DNA from: Rhodobacterales bacterium
Lineage (GTDB): Bacteria > Pseudomonadota > Alphaproteobacteria > Rhizobiales > Stappiaceae
Length of the DNA: 64,000 nucleotides
Assembly: GCA_008107755.1 (NCBI GenBank)
Contig: VIRH01000072.1
Location: 186,001-250,000 of the forward strand
Direction: 5' to 3'
Made by a program: the position numbers and the translations under genes. This document shows, in pieces, positions 45,370 to 54,302 of the stretch. The first letter of the stretch is position 1. Every line of letters begins with the position of its first letter. The notes below the pieces were generated by a model that saw nothing but the letters and a program-made list of their open reading frames with translations, searched no databases and was not told the DNA's origin.

Positions 45370-46388
45370 GCGCTTTGGTATCCGTTCAGAATGCTCGTCA
45401 GGTTTCGGCCGAGATCATCGGACAGATAGCCGCCCTCCTGCACGAAGAGAACCGGCACCCCGAAGCGCGCGATCGCTTCACCGATACGGGCAAAGCCGGG
45501 CGTCGTCACCGCGAGCCCCTTAAACGGATCGTTTTCATGAGCATCGAGGCCCAGCGCAACCACCAGCACGTCTGCTCCAAAAGCCCGTACATGAGAAAGA
45601 GCGGTCGCAAGTGTCTTCAGATAATCCTCATCCCCGGTTCCACGCGGCAGGGGCAGGTTCAGATTGTAGCCCCGCCCGGCCCCTTCGCCGCGCTCATGCG
45701 CATGCCCCCAGAAGAAAGGGTAGAACCGCGCCGGATCTGCATGGATCGACACCGTCAGCACGTCGCCGCGCTCATAGAAGATCCCTTGCGTTCCGTTGCC
45801 ATGATGGACGTCGATATCGAGGATCGCGGGTCTGTGACCCGCAGCGAGCAGTCTTTCGGCGGCAATTCCGGAGTTGTTGAAAAAGCAGAACCCGCCGGCG
45901 AGATCGCCGAAGGCATGGTGCCCGGGTGGTCGGCTCAGCACATAAAGCGCCTGCTCGCCATCGTGCAGCCTGTCCACGCCCTCGATCGCGCTCTGCGCCG
46001 ACCAGTAGGCGGCCTCCCATGTTCCGGCGGAGATGGGGCAGGAGGTATCGGCCTGATGAAAGCCGGCCTGCCCGACTGCGGACCGCGGATAGCTTGCCGT
46101 GCGCCGGTCGGGATGAACATTCGGGATGACCTCGTCGGCCGAACCTTCAATGTGTTTCCAGCGCGCGTGGATGGTTTCCAGAAACACCAGATATTCGGCG
46201 GTATGAAGCGCAGCGATCGGGCCGAGGCCATGATCCACGGGGGCGTCGAACGAGCACCCCGCCGTCTCCGCCCCTTGCCTCAGAACGTCGATCCTCTTCG
46301 GCTGTTCCGGGTTGGGGTAGAGCGTTCCGTTTGCCATGAAGTGCTTGGGGTCGTGCACCCGCTGGCGCTCATCGAATATGGCTTTCAT
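45366..46388 (-). CDS. Acetylpolyamine amidohydrolase-like (histone deacetylase family) enzyme
   Basis: A 340-residue zinc deacetylase, the same size as the acetylpolyamine amidohydrolase of Mycoplana. The catalytic His pair is in RPPGHHAFGD (157-158), the zinc ligands are Asp193 and His195 (DIDVHHGNGT) and Asp282 (GLDAHENDP), and the transition-state Tyr is in EGGY (321). All key residues are present. It begins MKAIFDERQRVHDPKHFMAN, as bacterial APAHs do. It overlaps the GNAT gene and the DauA-like gene by 4 bp each. It probably removes acetyl groups from imported N-acetylpolyamines. Confidence 0.88.
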   Translation of the reverse strand: MKAIFDERQRVHDPKHFMANGTLYPNPEQPKRIDVLRQGAETAGCSFDAPVDHGLGPIAALHTAEYLVFLETIHARWKHIEGSADEVIPNVHPDRRTASYPRSAVGQAGFHQADTSCPISAGTWEAAYWSAQSAIEGVDRLHDGEQALYVLSRPPGHHAFGDLAGGFCFFNNSGIAAERLLAAGHRPAILDIDVHHGNGTQGIFYERGDVLTVSIHADPARFYPFFWGHAHERGEGAGRGYNLNLPLPRGTGDEDYLKTLATALSHVRAFGADVLVVALGLDAHENDPFKGLAVTTPGFARIGEAIARFGVPVLFVQEGGYLSDDLGRNLTSILNGYQSA

Positions 46389-46876
46389 GGAAGTTCCTTC
46401 ACGGCAGTCAGGGGGGCTCCGGCAAGGGTGAGCCAGGTCTCGCCGGGGTTGCTGATGAAGCCGAGCCGGTCATAGACGGCTCGTGCAGCGGGGTTGCTTT
46501 CGTAGACGGCAAGCCGGAGAAACCCAATACTCCAGCCCGTTGGCATGTGGTTGATGGCGGCCGACAGCAGGCGCTTTCCAAGACCTTTTCCCCGCGCGTC
46601 CGTCGAGACCCAGAGGTCGGAGACATAGAGCCCCGACGCCGCGCGTGTGGTCGAGAACACCGGCGAACAGACGATTGCACCGACCACCGCCCCTGTTGCT
46701 TCCTCTTCGGCGAGGAGCGCACGAAAGGCCGCTTCCGGTCCGAAGCCATGCCTCAGAAGATCTTCGGCAGTTGCCCCGTGCCGGTCGCCGAGTTCCTCCG
46801 ACAGAGAGGTCAGAGCGTCGTTCAGCCTCTTGGCGTCCGCGCGCTCAGCGCGCCGGATTCTGATTGCGCCGGTCAT
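46385..46876 (-). CDS. GNAT-family N-acetyltransferase
   Basis: A 163-residue GNAT enzyme. The acetyl-CoA motif is VSTDARGKGLGKRLLSAAIN (Q/RxxGxG/A form), preceded by the beta strand LYVSDLWV, followed by AVYESNPAARAVYDRLGF. The layout is that of small diamine/polyamine acetyltransferases (SSAT-like), but similar GNATs act on many amines. It is adjacent to BKACE (0-bp gap) and overlaps the deacetylase gene. A transferase and a deacetylase side by side suggest either two branches or a cycle on one amine. Confidence 0.83.
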   Translation of the reverse strand: MTGAIRIRRAERADAKRLNDALTSLSEELGDRHGATAEDLLRHGFGPEAAFRALLAEEEATGAVVGAIVCSPVFSTTRAASGLYVSDLWVSTDARGKGLGKRLLSAAINHMPTGWSIGFLRLAVYESNPAARAVYDRLGFISNPGETWLTLAGAPLTAVKELP

Positions 46877-47806
46877 CTAGAAGGCCGTCCTGTCCGCGCC
46901 CTTCAGACCCAGCATCTGCCGTGCCTCGTCCGGCGCCGCAACAGAGCGGCCGAGCCGCTCGACAATCTCGCGGATGCGCGTGACCTGCTGCGCGTTCGAA
47001 TGCGCCAGCGTGCCCTTGTCGATATAGAGACTGTCTTCCAGCCCGACACGCACATGCCCGCCCATCGCCGCCGCGAGTGTCGCAAACGGGATCTGCTGGC
47101 GACCGGCGGCAAGAACGGAGAACATGTAGTCATCGCCGAACAGCTTGTCCGCCATACGCTTCATGTGCTGCAGATTTTCCGGGTCGGCGCCGATGCCACC
47201 GAGAACGCCGAAGACGAACTGGATGAAGAACGGCGCCTTGACCAAGCCCCGATCGGCAAAGTGGCGCAGCATGTAGAGGTGGCCGACATCGTAGCATTCG
47301 AACTCGAAACGCGCACCGCGATCTCGCCCGAGCCGCGTCAGCACCTCGCCGATATCGCGCGGCGTGTTCTTGAAGACGAGGTCGTCGGAAGTCTCCAGAA
47401 ACGACTTTTCCCAGTCGTGTTTCCAGTCGCTGTATCGGGTCGCCATCGGATAGAGCGCGAAATTCATCGTGCCCATGTTGAGGGAGCACATTTCCGGTTC
47501 GGCCGCCTCCGGCGCCGCGAGACGCTCGTCCAGTGTCATGATCGCGCTGCCGCCGGTGCTGATGTTGACCACCGCGCTCGTCGCCTGCTTGATGACCGGC
47601 AGAAAGCCCATGAAATGTTCCGGGCGCGCCGAGGGGTGCCCGGTCTGCGGATCGCGGGCATGCAGGTGCAGGATGGCGGCTCCCGCATCGGCAGCCCCGA
47701 TGGCCCCGTCCGCGATCTCCTGCGCAGTCACGGGCAGATGCGGCGACATGGTCGGCGTATGAATGGAGCCGGTGACGGCACAGGTGATGATGATCTTGTC
47801 GGTCAT
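46877..47806 (-). CDS. BKACE family (beta-keto acid cleavage enzyme, DUF849)
   Basis: A 309-residue TIM-barrel enzyme of the BKACE family, which uses acetyl-CoA to cleave a beta-keto acid into acetoacetate and a new CoA ester. Start at 47806 (MTDKIIITCAVTGSIHTPTM); upstream in-frame codons lie in the aminotransferase gene. Metal ligands are in ILHLHARDPQTGHPSARPEH (His47, His49), and the family Glu region is RFEFECYDVGHLYM. Known members act on 3-keto-5-aminohexanoate or dehydrocarnitine. Here the beta-keto acid could come from the adjacent aminotransferase. Confidence 0.9.
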   Translation of the reverse strand: MTDKIIITCAVTGSIHTPTMSPHLPVTAQEIADGAIGAADAGAAILHLHARDPQTGHPSARPEHFMGFLPVIKQATSAVVNISTGGSAIMTLDERLAAPEAAEPEMCSLNMGTMNFALYPMATRYSDWKHDWEKSFLETSDDLVFKNTPRDIGEVLTRLGRDRGARFEFECYDVGHLYMLRHFADRGLVKAPFFIQFVFGVLGGIGADPENLQHMKRMADKLFGDDYMFSVLAAGRQQIPFATLAAAMGGHVRVGLEDSLYIDKGTLAHSNAQQVTRIREIVERLGRSVAAPDEARQMLGLKGADRTAF

Positions 47807-47829
47807 GTTCTTGTTGTTCCCAGCCTGTG

Positions 47830-49182
47830 TCAGCCGGCCTTCCGTTGCCCTGCCATCGTGCTCGCGAAGGCGGCGAGAGACGCGTCCAGAACCTCCAGGA
47901 TTTCCGAGACATGGGTCGACGTCGCGATCATCGGCGGGCACACCAGGAAATGATCGCCCTCGTATCCGCCGCGTGTGCGGCGCGAATAGATGATCAGCCC
48001 CCGGTCGTAGGCAATGTCCACGAGCGCATTGTAGGCGTTGAGTTCGCGTGGAAGAGGCGCGAGCGTTTCGCGGTCGCTGACGAGTTCGAACGCAAGCAGA
48101 AGCCCCTTGCCGCGCACATCACCGACGATCGCGTGTTTCGCCATCAGGCCTTCCAGCCCGGACTTCAGCTCCGCGCCGATCCCGTCCGCATTCGCCACCA
48201 TGCCTTCGCGCTCGATCTCTTCCAGAACGGCAAGGCCGGCCGCGCAGGCAAGCGGGTTTCCGGCATAGGTGAACCCGTGCAGGAAGCCGCCGTCGTTGAG
48301 GACATTCTCCACGATGTCGTTATGGGCGACCATGGCGCCAAGCGGCGCGTAGCCAGCGGCAAAGCCCTTGGAGATGACGAGAATATCGGGCTCGACGTCC
48401 CAGTGCTCGGCGGCGAAGAATTTTCCCGTGCGGCCGCCACCCGACATCACCTCGTCGTGTATGAGAAGCACGCCGTATCGGCTGCAGATCTCGCGGATGC
48501 GCTTCATGTATCCAGCGGGCGGCACCAGGGCGCCGGTTGACGCGCCGCCGACCGGTTCGACGATAAACGCCAGAACCGTCTCGGGCCCCTCGGCGAGAAT
48601 ACGCTCCTCCAGCATGTCGGCATAATGAAGCCCCGTCGCCTCGTCGTCCGGGTCGAGACCGTCGAGATAGGCGCGCGGTGCCGGGATTTTCGGCATGGCG
48701 CGCATCATCGGGTCGAAGGCGGCGGTCAGCGGCGCGTAGCCGGTGAGCGCAAGAGCGCCGAGCGTGCAACCGTGATAGCTTGGATATCGGGAGATCACCT
48801 TCCAGCGCTGTGCCTCACCGATGGCGATGGCATTCTGGCGCGCAAGCTTGATGGCGCTTTCCACCGCTTCCGATCCGCCGGAAACAAAGAAAACCTTTTC
48901 CATGCCGTCCGGCGCGAGAGCCGCGGTCTTCGCCGCCAGCTTCTCCGCCGGCTCTGTCTCGAAGTGAAGTCGGTAGCCGAAGGTGGATTTCTCCATCTGG
49001 CGACGCATCGCCTCCAGCACATTCTGGTTGGAATGACCAATGTTGCAGACCATCGCGCCCGACGAACCGTCGAGATAGCGCTTGCCGTCGACATCCCACA
49101 TGTAGACGCCGTGCGCCTGATCCAGGGTCGGCCTGCGCAGACGGCTTTGATAGAAGAGATGGGATTTGGCAGGTTTGCTCAT
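47830..49182 (-). CDS. Class III (omega/aspartate-family) aminotransferase
   Basis: A 450-residue PLP enzyme. The PLP Lys is in ILVISKGFAAGYAPLGAM, the Asp/Glu stretch is LLIHDEVMSGGGRTG and the phosphate-binding part is FFVSGGSEAVESAIKLAR. Class III enzymes transfer terminal amino groups (putrescine, beta-alanine, 4-aminobutyrate). It lies between the Pot ATPase gene (ATGA overlap) and BKACE (23-bp gap). Deaminating a beta-amino acid would give the beta-keto acid that BKACE needs, a coherent two-step link that remains inference. Confidence 0.9.
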   Translation of the reverse strand: MSKPAKSHLFYQSRLRRPTLDQAHGVYMWDVDGKRYLDGSSGAMVCNIGHSNQNVLEAMRRQMEKSTFGYRLHFETEPAEKLAAKTAALAPDGMEKVFFVSGGSEAVESAIKLARQNAIAIGEAQRWKVISRYPSYHGCTLGALALTGYAPLTAAFDPMMRAMPKIPAPRAYLDGLDPDDEATGLHYADMLEERILAEGPETVLAFIVEPVGGASTGALVPPAGYMKRIREICSRYGVLLIHDEVMSGGGRTGKFFAAEHWDVEPDILVISKGFAAGYAPLGAMVAHNDIVENVLNDGGFLHGFTYAGNPLACAAGLAVLEEIEREGMVANADGIGAELKSGLEGLMAKHAIVGDVRGKGLLLAFELVSDRETLAPLPRELNAYNALVDIAYDRGLIIYSRRTRGGYEGDHFLVCPPMIATSTHVSEILEVLDASLAAFASTMAGQRKAG

Positions 49183-50264
49183 CTTGTCTTTTCCGGAAGC
49201 GCCGCGCAGTCACGCGGACGAAAGCGCAGGCTGACGGTCTGCCCCTCGCCGAAGGGCCGCTCGTCGATCATGTTGATGGCTTGAAAACGGACGTCCCCAC
49301 TGCGCAGGAAATAGCGTGCGGCCTGGCCCTGATAGTCGACGGCCTCGACCACGCCCTCCAGCGAGACCCTTTCATCTGTTGGCGCATCGCCAGCAACGAC
49401 GATCAGCTTTTCCGCTCTCAGAACGAATTTCGCGGCACCTTCCCCGTCAAGGTGAGGCGTCTTTTCCCGCGGCACCTCGACATCACCTATGCCGGCGACG
49501 GCGAGCCGTGCGGTGGTCTGGTCCAGCCCCGTGCAGCGGGCATCGAGAATGTTGGACGTTCCGAGAAACCTGGCGACGAATTCACTTGCCGGTGTGTTGT
49601 AGACGTCTTCCGGCGTCCCGACCTGCTCGACCCGCCCGTTCGACATCACCACCAGCCGATCCGACATCGCGAGGGCCTCTGACTGGTCGTGGGTGACGAA
49701 CACCGTCGTGACGCCGATCTGGTGCTGGATACGCTTCAGTTCCACGCGCATGTCCTCGCGCAGGTTTGCGTCCAGCGCCGACAGTGGCTCGTCCAGAAGC
49801 AGGACGTCAGGCTCGATCACGATGGCCCGTGCCAGCGCGATCCTCTGCTGCTGGCCGCCGGACAGTTCGCGCGGATAGCGGCTGCCGACCTGCGGCAGCT
49901 GCACCAGGTCCAGCGCGCTCTTCACCTTCTTGTCCATATCCGCCCGCGAGACGTCCCGATATTTCAGCCCGAAGGCGACGTTTTCCGCTACCGTCTTGTG
50001 GGGGAACAGAGCGTAGTTCTGGAACACCAGCCCGAGATTGCGCTTATGGATCGGCACATCGTTGACGCGTTTGCCCCGGATCGTGATGTCGCCTTCGCTC
50101 GGGTCGAGCAGGCCGGCGATCATCCGCAAGGTGGTGGTCTTGCCGCAGCCGGACGGGCCGAGCAGCGTCACGAAGCTGCCATCGGGAATCTCCATCGACA
50201 TGCGGTGCACCGCCGTCACCGCGCCGAAGCGTTTCACGATATTGCTCAGGTTTACAGCACTCAC
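49179..50264 (-). CDS. Spermidine/putrescine-type ABC transporter ATPase, PotA-like
   Basis: A 361-residue ATPase. The likely start is GTG 50264 (VSAVNLSNIVKRFGAVTAVH) with GGCGGAG upstream; the frame further upstream crosses a terminator. Motifs are Walker A GPSGCGKTT, signature ELSGGQQQRI and Walker B VLLLDEPLSALD. A C-terminal TOBE domain (FVLRAEKLIVV, VSLEGVVEAVDYQGQAARYF) is as in PotA. It comes after a terminator-like hairpin that separates it from the binding-protein gene. Confidence 0.92.
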   Translation of the reverse strand: MSAVNLSNIVKRFGAVTAVHRMSMEIPDGSFVTLLGPSGCGKTTTLRMIAGLLDPSEGDITIRGKRVNDVPIHKRNLGLVFQNYALFPHKTVAENVAFGLKYRDVSRADMDKKVKSALDLVQLPQVGSRYPRELSGGQQQRIALARAIVIEPDVLLLDEPLSALDANLREDMRVELKRIQHQIGVTTVFVTHDQSEALAMSDRLVVMSNGRVEQVGTPEDVYNTPASEFVARFLGTSNILDARCTGLDQTTARLAVAGIGDVEVPREKTPHLDGEGAAKFVLRAEKLIVVAGDAPTDERVSLEGVVEAVDYQGQAARYFLRSGDVRFQAINMIDERPFGEGQTVSLRFRPRDCAALPEKTR

Positions 50265-50286
50265 ACGCGTACTCCGCCGTGTGTTG

Positions 50287-50330
50287 AAAAAAAATGCGGC
50301 CTCCCGCTCACCGCGGCAAACGGGAGGCGC
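50287..50330 (-). terminator. Intrinsic terminator between PotD-like and PotA-like genes
   Basis: On the minus strand GCGCCTCCCG (50330-50321) pairs with CGGGAGGCCGC (50306-50296) with a one-base bulge, followed by A and eight U (50294-50287). A classical rho-independent terminator 14 bp after the binding-protein stop. Partial read-through would express potA and the catabolic genes at a lower level. Confidence 0.8.
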
Positions 50331-50344
50331 AGCTGATGGGCGGC

Positions 50345-51484
50345 CTAGTAGCCTTTCTGGATCCGGCCGAACATTTTCGACCATTCCTGCTCATGGCCGT
50401 TCCAGTAGGTCGGATCGGCAAAGGTGAGCCCGTCCAGAGTGCCAGTCGGATCGAAGGCCGGCAGTTTCGGGATCTTCTCGCCAAGGTTCACCTTGGTCGG
50501 ATCAAGTGCCGGCGGATAGCTCTGGCCTTCCGCGACCGCGATGGAGGTTTCCGGCGCGAGCATGAAGTTGAGGAGTTCCTCGCAAGCCGCCATCGGCGAC
50601 CCCTTGATGACGAACAGGCATTCCTGCCAGCCGAAACCGTTGGGCGGATCGATGTAGCCGATATCGTGCCCCTGCTCCTGCAGCGCATAGATGCGTCCCG
50701 ACCAGCCTTCGGTCACATAGATTTCCTCCTCGGCGAGAAGGCTCATCAGCTCCGCCCCAGAGGTCCAGTATTTCAGCAGGAGATCGCGGTTGGTGCGGAT
50801 CGCATTCCAGACGGCTTCCATGTCGGTCGCATTGTTGGGGTCCTGATCCGTCTGCAGCGAGCCGTACCAGATCCGGGTACGCCAGTCCGCCCAGCCGCCG
50901 ATCTTGCCCTTGTAGGCTTCGTCGATCAGCAGCTTCGCACCCTTCTCCTTCGCTTCCTCGTCGGAGATGTATTTCCTGTTATAGGCGATGCCGGTGGTGC
51001 CATAATCATAAGGCACGCACGACAGCGACCCGTCCGTTACCTTCCGGAAGACATCGGTCAGTTTCGGAATGACGAACTGCAGGTTCGGGATCTTGCTTTC
51101 GTCCAGCTCGGAATTCAGCCCGAGCCCCGCATAGCGGGCATAATCGAAGACGCCGGAAAGGTGGGCGATGTTGTATTCGCCCGGCTGGCTCGCCTTGACG
51201 CGCGACAGATATTCGTCGCCGCCACCGAACGTTCCGTCGACGACGGTGATGCCCGTTTTTTCGGTGAAGGGATCAAAGGCGTACTTGCGGAAGGCCTCCG
51301 AAACCACACCGCCCCAGCCGTCGAAGCGCACCTGCTCGGTAGCCGCGAAGGCGTACCGGGCGAATGGCGTCTGGAGGCCGTATGCCAGCCCCGCCGCCCC
51401 GATCAGTCCCAGAAACTTTCGTCGGTCGAGATCGCCGTTCAGATAACGTTCGCGCAGCCGTTCGTATCGTTTGGTATCGTCCAT
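50345..51484 (-). CDS. Spermidine/putrescine-type ABC substrate-binding protein, PotD-like
   Basis: A 379-residue periplasmic binding protein of the PotD/PotF type. Start at 51484 (MDDTKRYERLRERYLNGDLD); an ATG 12 bp earlier is possible. The twin-arginine motif DRRKFLGLIGAAGLAYG indicates Tat export. The mature protein has RFDGWGGVVSEAFRKYAFDP, EYNIAHLSGVFDYARYAGLG and VPYDYGTTGIAYNRKYIS, typical of polyamine binding proteins. It is third in the operon after the permeases and is followed by a strong terminator. Confidence 0.88.
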   Translation of the reverse strand: MDDTKRYERLRERYLNGDLDRRKFLGLIGAAGLAYGLQTPFARYAFAATEQVRFDGWGGVVSEAFRKYAFDPFTEKTGITVVDGTFGGGDEYLSRVKASQPGEYNIAHLSGVFDYARYAGLGLNSELDESKIPNLQFVIPKLTDVFRKVTDGSLSCVPYDYGTTGIAYNRKYISDEEAKEKGAKLLIDEAYKGKIGGWADWRTRIWYGSLQTDQDPNNATDMEAVWNAIRTNRDLLLKYWTSGAELMSLLAEEEIYVTEGWSGRIYALQEQGHDIGYIDPPNGFGWQECLFVIKGSPMAACEELLNFMLAPETSIAVAEGQSYPPALDPTKVNLGEKIPKLPAFDPTGTLDGLTFADPTYWNGHEQEWSKMFGRIQKGY

Positions 51485-51531
51485 CTCATTCCCCAATTCC
51501 GGTTGGTTTCATCTTAGTGATTGGCGCGGTT

Positions 51532-52317
51532 CTATTTGCCGCGCTGCATTGCCATGCGCCGTGCGACTGCCATGCCGAGCAAGGGCAGCCCCACGGTCAA
51601 AAGGATCATCACGGTGCCGAGCGCGTTGATCTCCGGCGAGATCGAGTTGCGCAACATGGCGAAAATCTGGGTCGGAACGGTCTCGACGCCTCCCGGCTTC
51701 CAGAACAGCGTCCCGGTGATGTCGTCGAAGCTGATGGTGAAAGCGAACAGCATGCCGGCGAAGACGGCTGGCGCGAGCAGCGGCAGGGTGATCTGGAAGA
51801 ACGCCTGGACCGGGTTCGCACCGAGACTGATCGCCGCTTCCTCGTAGTCGCGGCGAATGCCGACGAGACGGGCCTGCACCACCAGGATCACGAAGGGCAG
51901 CGTGAAGATCACATGCCCCATCAGGAGCAGAAGGAAGCTCTTGTTGATGGAAAGGGCGTTGAGAAACAGGAGAAGCGCGACGGCCAGCACGACTTCCGGC
52001 ACCAGAATCGGCGCGATCAGGAAGGTCGAGATCAGGTTGCGGCCGGCAACGTTGTAGCGCACCAGGGCAAGGCTCGCGAGAACACCAAGCGTCGTGGAGA
52101 TGACGGCCGTCAGCGCCCCGAGAATGACCGACGTCCTGAAGGCCCGCAGGATGGCGTCGTTACCGGCCAGCTCCACGAACCAGCGGAAGGAAAAACCGGT
52201 CATTGGAAAATTGCCGAACTGGCTGGCATTGAAGCTCAGCAGAACGACCACCGCCACGGGCAGAAACATGAAGAGATAGACGAGCAGCGTCCAGCCGCGC
52301 ACAAGTTGCCACCCCAT
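51532..52317 (-). CDS. Spermidine/putrescine-type ABC permease, PotC-like
   Basis: A 261-residue permease. The start at 52317 (MGWQLVRGWTLLVYLFMFLP) shares one base with the upstream stop (TGATG). The EAA loop is RRDYEEAAISLGANPVQAFF, and FTISFDDITGTLFW is typical of PotC/PotI. Six hydrophobic helices. It forms a heterodimeric channel with the PotB-like protein. Confidence 0.92.
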   Translation of the reverse strand: MGWQLVRGWTLLVYLFMFLPVAVVVLLSFNASQFGNFPMTGFSFRWFVELAGNDAILRAFRTSVILGALTAVISTTLGVLASLALVRYNVAGRNLISTFLIAPILVPEVVLAVALLLFLNALSINKSFLLLLMGHVIFTLPFVILVVQARLVGIRRDYEEAAISLGANPVQAFFQITLPLLAPAVFAGMLFAFTISFDDITGTLFWKPGGVETVPTQIFAMLRNSISPEINALGTVMILLTVGLPLLGMAVARRMAMQRGK

Positions 52318-53183
52318 CAGCCGAGCCCCTTCATCAGTTGCCCCATGCCGAGGAAATGGTTGTAGATGAGCACAAGGCTCCCGAGGATGGCGAGCAGCAT
52401 CAGCGACAGCGCCGAGCCGAGCGGCCAGTTGAGCTGGGTGATGACCGCCTCGAAGACGAGGTTCGCGAACATCGCGTCGCGCGGACCACCCAGCACCAGC
52501 GGGGTGATGTAGGTGCCCGCGCTGAGCACGAAACACAGGAGGCCACCGGCGGCCAGGCCGGGCAGTGACAACGGAAGTGTCACCTCGCGAAACGCCTGCC
52601 AGCGCGTCGACCCCAGCGAGCACGCTGCGTCTTCCAGCGAAACGTCGATCCCTTCCAGCGCCACATAGACATTGAGGATCATGAAGGGCAGCAGGAAATG
52701 GACAAGTCCAAGGATGACGGTGGTCTCGTTGTAGAGCATCTGCACCGGCTCATCGACGAAGCCGATGGTTTGCAACAGCCAGTTGAGCGCGCCGGAAACG
52801 CCGAGGATGTTGATCCAGGACATCGTTCTGATGATGTAGCTGATCCAGAACGGCAGCATCAGAAGAAGAAGAAGGATCGCCTTGTTGCCGCGGGAGCGCG
52901 CGATGAAATAGGCGGCCGGATAACCGACCAGCGCGCAGACCACCGTCGTGATCGCGGCGATGCGCAACGTCGAAAGCAGAATGTCGCGGTAGAAGGCATC
53001 GCCGAGCGCCTCACGCCAGTTGTCGAGGTAGAACCCCGCCTGGTCGGCACCGGTGGCCGTGCGCAGCCAGAACGAATAGACGACGATGAAGGCAAGCGGA
53101 ACAAAGAGAAGCAGTGTCACCGCCGTTAGTGCCGGTGACAGCAAGATCCATGGCTGACGCGCCTGGCGTGCTTCTATGCCCAT
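52317..53183 (-). CDS. Spermidine/putrescine-type ABC permease, PotB-like
   Basis: A 288-residue permease, first gene of the operon. Start ATG 53183 (MGIEARQARQPWILLSPALT) with GAGGGG upstream. The EAA loop is DVSLEDAACSLGSTRWQAFR and SYIIRTMSWINILG is typical of PotB/PotH. It is divergent from a LysR gene; a perfect 7-bp interrupted palindrome lies 75 bp upstream. Confidence 0.92.
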   Translation of the reverse strand: MGIEARQARQPWILLSPALTAVTLLLFVPLAFIVVYSFWLRTATGADQAGFYLDNWREALGDAFYRDILLSTLRIAAITTVVCALVGYPAAYFIARSRGNKAILLLLLMLPFWISYIIRTMSWINILGVSGALNWLLQTIGFVDEPVQMLYNETTVILGLVHFLLPFMILNVYVALEGIDVSLEDAACSLGSTRWQAFREVTLPLSLPGLAAGGLLCFVLSAGTYITPLVLGGPRDAMFANLVFEAVITQLNWPLGSALSLMLLAILGSLVLIYNHFLGMGQLMKGLG

Positions 53184-53257
53184 CAAGGTCCCCTCGTTAG
53201 GGCGAGTGCCCGAAATGCCCTTGACGGAAGCGTCGCAAGAGTTGCTTCATAGAACAA

Positions 53258-53281
53258 ATAGTTATTGGAAATTCTAACTAT
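53258..53281. promoter_or_regulatory. LysR-type operator ATAGTTA-N10-TAACTAT
   Basis: Perfect 7-bp inverted repeat with a 10-bp spacer, 24 bp in total, in the 135-bp divergent gap between the PotB-like gene and a LysR gene. Its position 37 bp before the LysR start suits an autoregulatory and activating LysR box. Confidence 0.65.
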
Positions 53282-53318
53282 AGATCTGGTTTATGAAGGC
53301 CCGAGAGTTTCGCCGCCC

Positions 53319-54278
53319 ATGAGAAACGATCTCGACCCGGAACGCCTCGCCCGCGATCTGGACTGGAACCTGCTGCGCACCTTCATCGTCCTCGCCCAAT
53401 CCTCCAGCGTGACGCAGGCGGCCGACCGGCTGCGCCTCAAGCAACCCACCGTTTCAAGCGCGCTGAAGCGCCTGGAGGACAGGATCGGCAAGCGGCTCAT
53501 CAACCGGTCGCCCGGCCATTTCGAACTGACGGAGGCCGGGCAGCTTCTGCACCGGGAGGCCGTCGAAATCCGCGGATCCATTTTGCGCCTCGGCACGATC
53601 ATGCGCGATGTCGCCGACGAGGTGCGCGGTCATGTGGAGATCGCTATGGCAAGCCACGTCGTCAGCCCGCTTTTCGACGACACGCTGCGCCGCTTCCATG
53701 AGAGACATCCGGCGGCAACGCTGACGATCAACGTTTCGGCCAGCCGGGATGCGCTGGAAGCCGTCATGGCACGCCGGGCATCCATGGCCGTGTGCCTCGT
53801 GCGCAACCGCAATCCGAAGCTGGAGTATATCCGTCTCTTCCGCGAGTTCTTCGGTCTTTTCTGTGGCCCCTCGCACGCGCTTTTCGGGCGCACTGACCTG
53901 ACCAAGGCGGACCTCAAGGGACAATCCTCCGTCAGCTTCGTCACCGACCGGCTCGAGGATGCGCTTCGGCCGGTTACCCTCATGCGTGCGGATGCCGATC
54001 TGGAAGACCGCGTGGTCGGAACGTCGGCGAACCTGGAAGAAGTCCGCCGCCTGATCATGGCCGGCCTCGGCATCGGCCCGCTGCCGGTCCACGTCGTGCG
54101 GCGCGACGTGCAGGACGGCATGCTCTGGCAATTGCCGCCCTATGCCAGTCTGCCGGCCATCGACGTGCATGTGGTCTGGAACCCGAAGGCAAAGATGAAC
54201 AGGGCCGAGATGGCCCTTCGCGACATGCTGATCGAGGGCATTCGCGCAACCCCGATCGAGGACCGCACATACGTGTGA
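53319..54278 (+). CDS. LysR-family transcriptional regulator
   Basis: A 319-residue regulator. Start at ATG 53319 (MRNDLDPERLARDLDWNLLR). The helix-turn-helix is SSSVTQAADRLRLKQPTVSS followed by ALKRLEDRIGKRL. The effector domain includes VEIAMASHVVSPLFDDTLRR and IMAGLGIGPLPVHVVRRDV. It is divergent from the Pot-aminotransferase operon across the ATAGTTA palindrome and is its likely activator. It is convergent with the GMC oxidoreductase gene, 24 bp apart, with only a weak CCGCGG-based stem between. Confidence 0.92.
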   Translation: MRNDLDPERLARDLDWNLLRTFIVLAQSSSVTQAADRLRLKQPTVSSALKRLEDRIGKRLINRSPGHFELTEAGQLLHREAVEIRGSILRLGTIMRDVADEVRGHVEIAMASHVVSPLFDDTLRRFHERHPAATLTINVSASRDALEAVMARRASMAVCLVRNRNPKLEYIRLFREFFGLFCGPSHALFGRTDLTKADLKGQSSVSFVTDRLEDALRPVTLMRADADLEDRVVGTSANLEEVRRLIMAGLGIGPLPVHVVRRDVQDGMLWQLPPYASLPAIDVHVVWNPKAKMNRAEMALRDMLIEGIRATPIEDRTYV

Positions 54279-54302
54279 GCGCGGGCCGCGGTCGCTTCCC
54301 TG

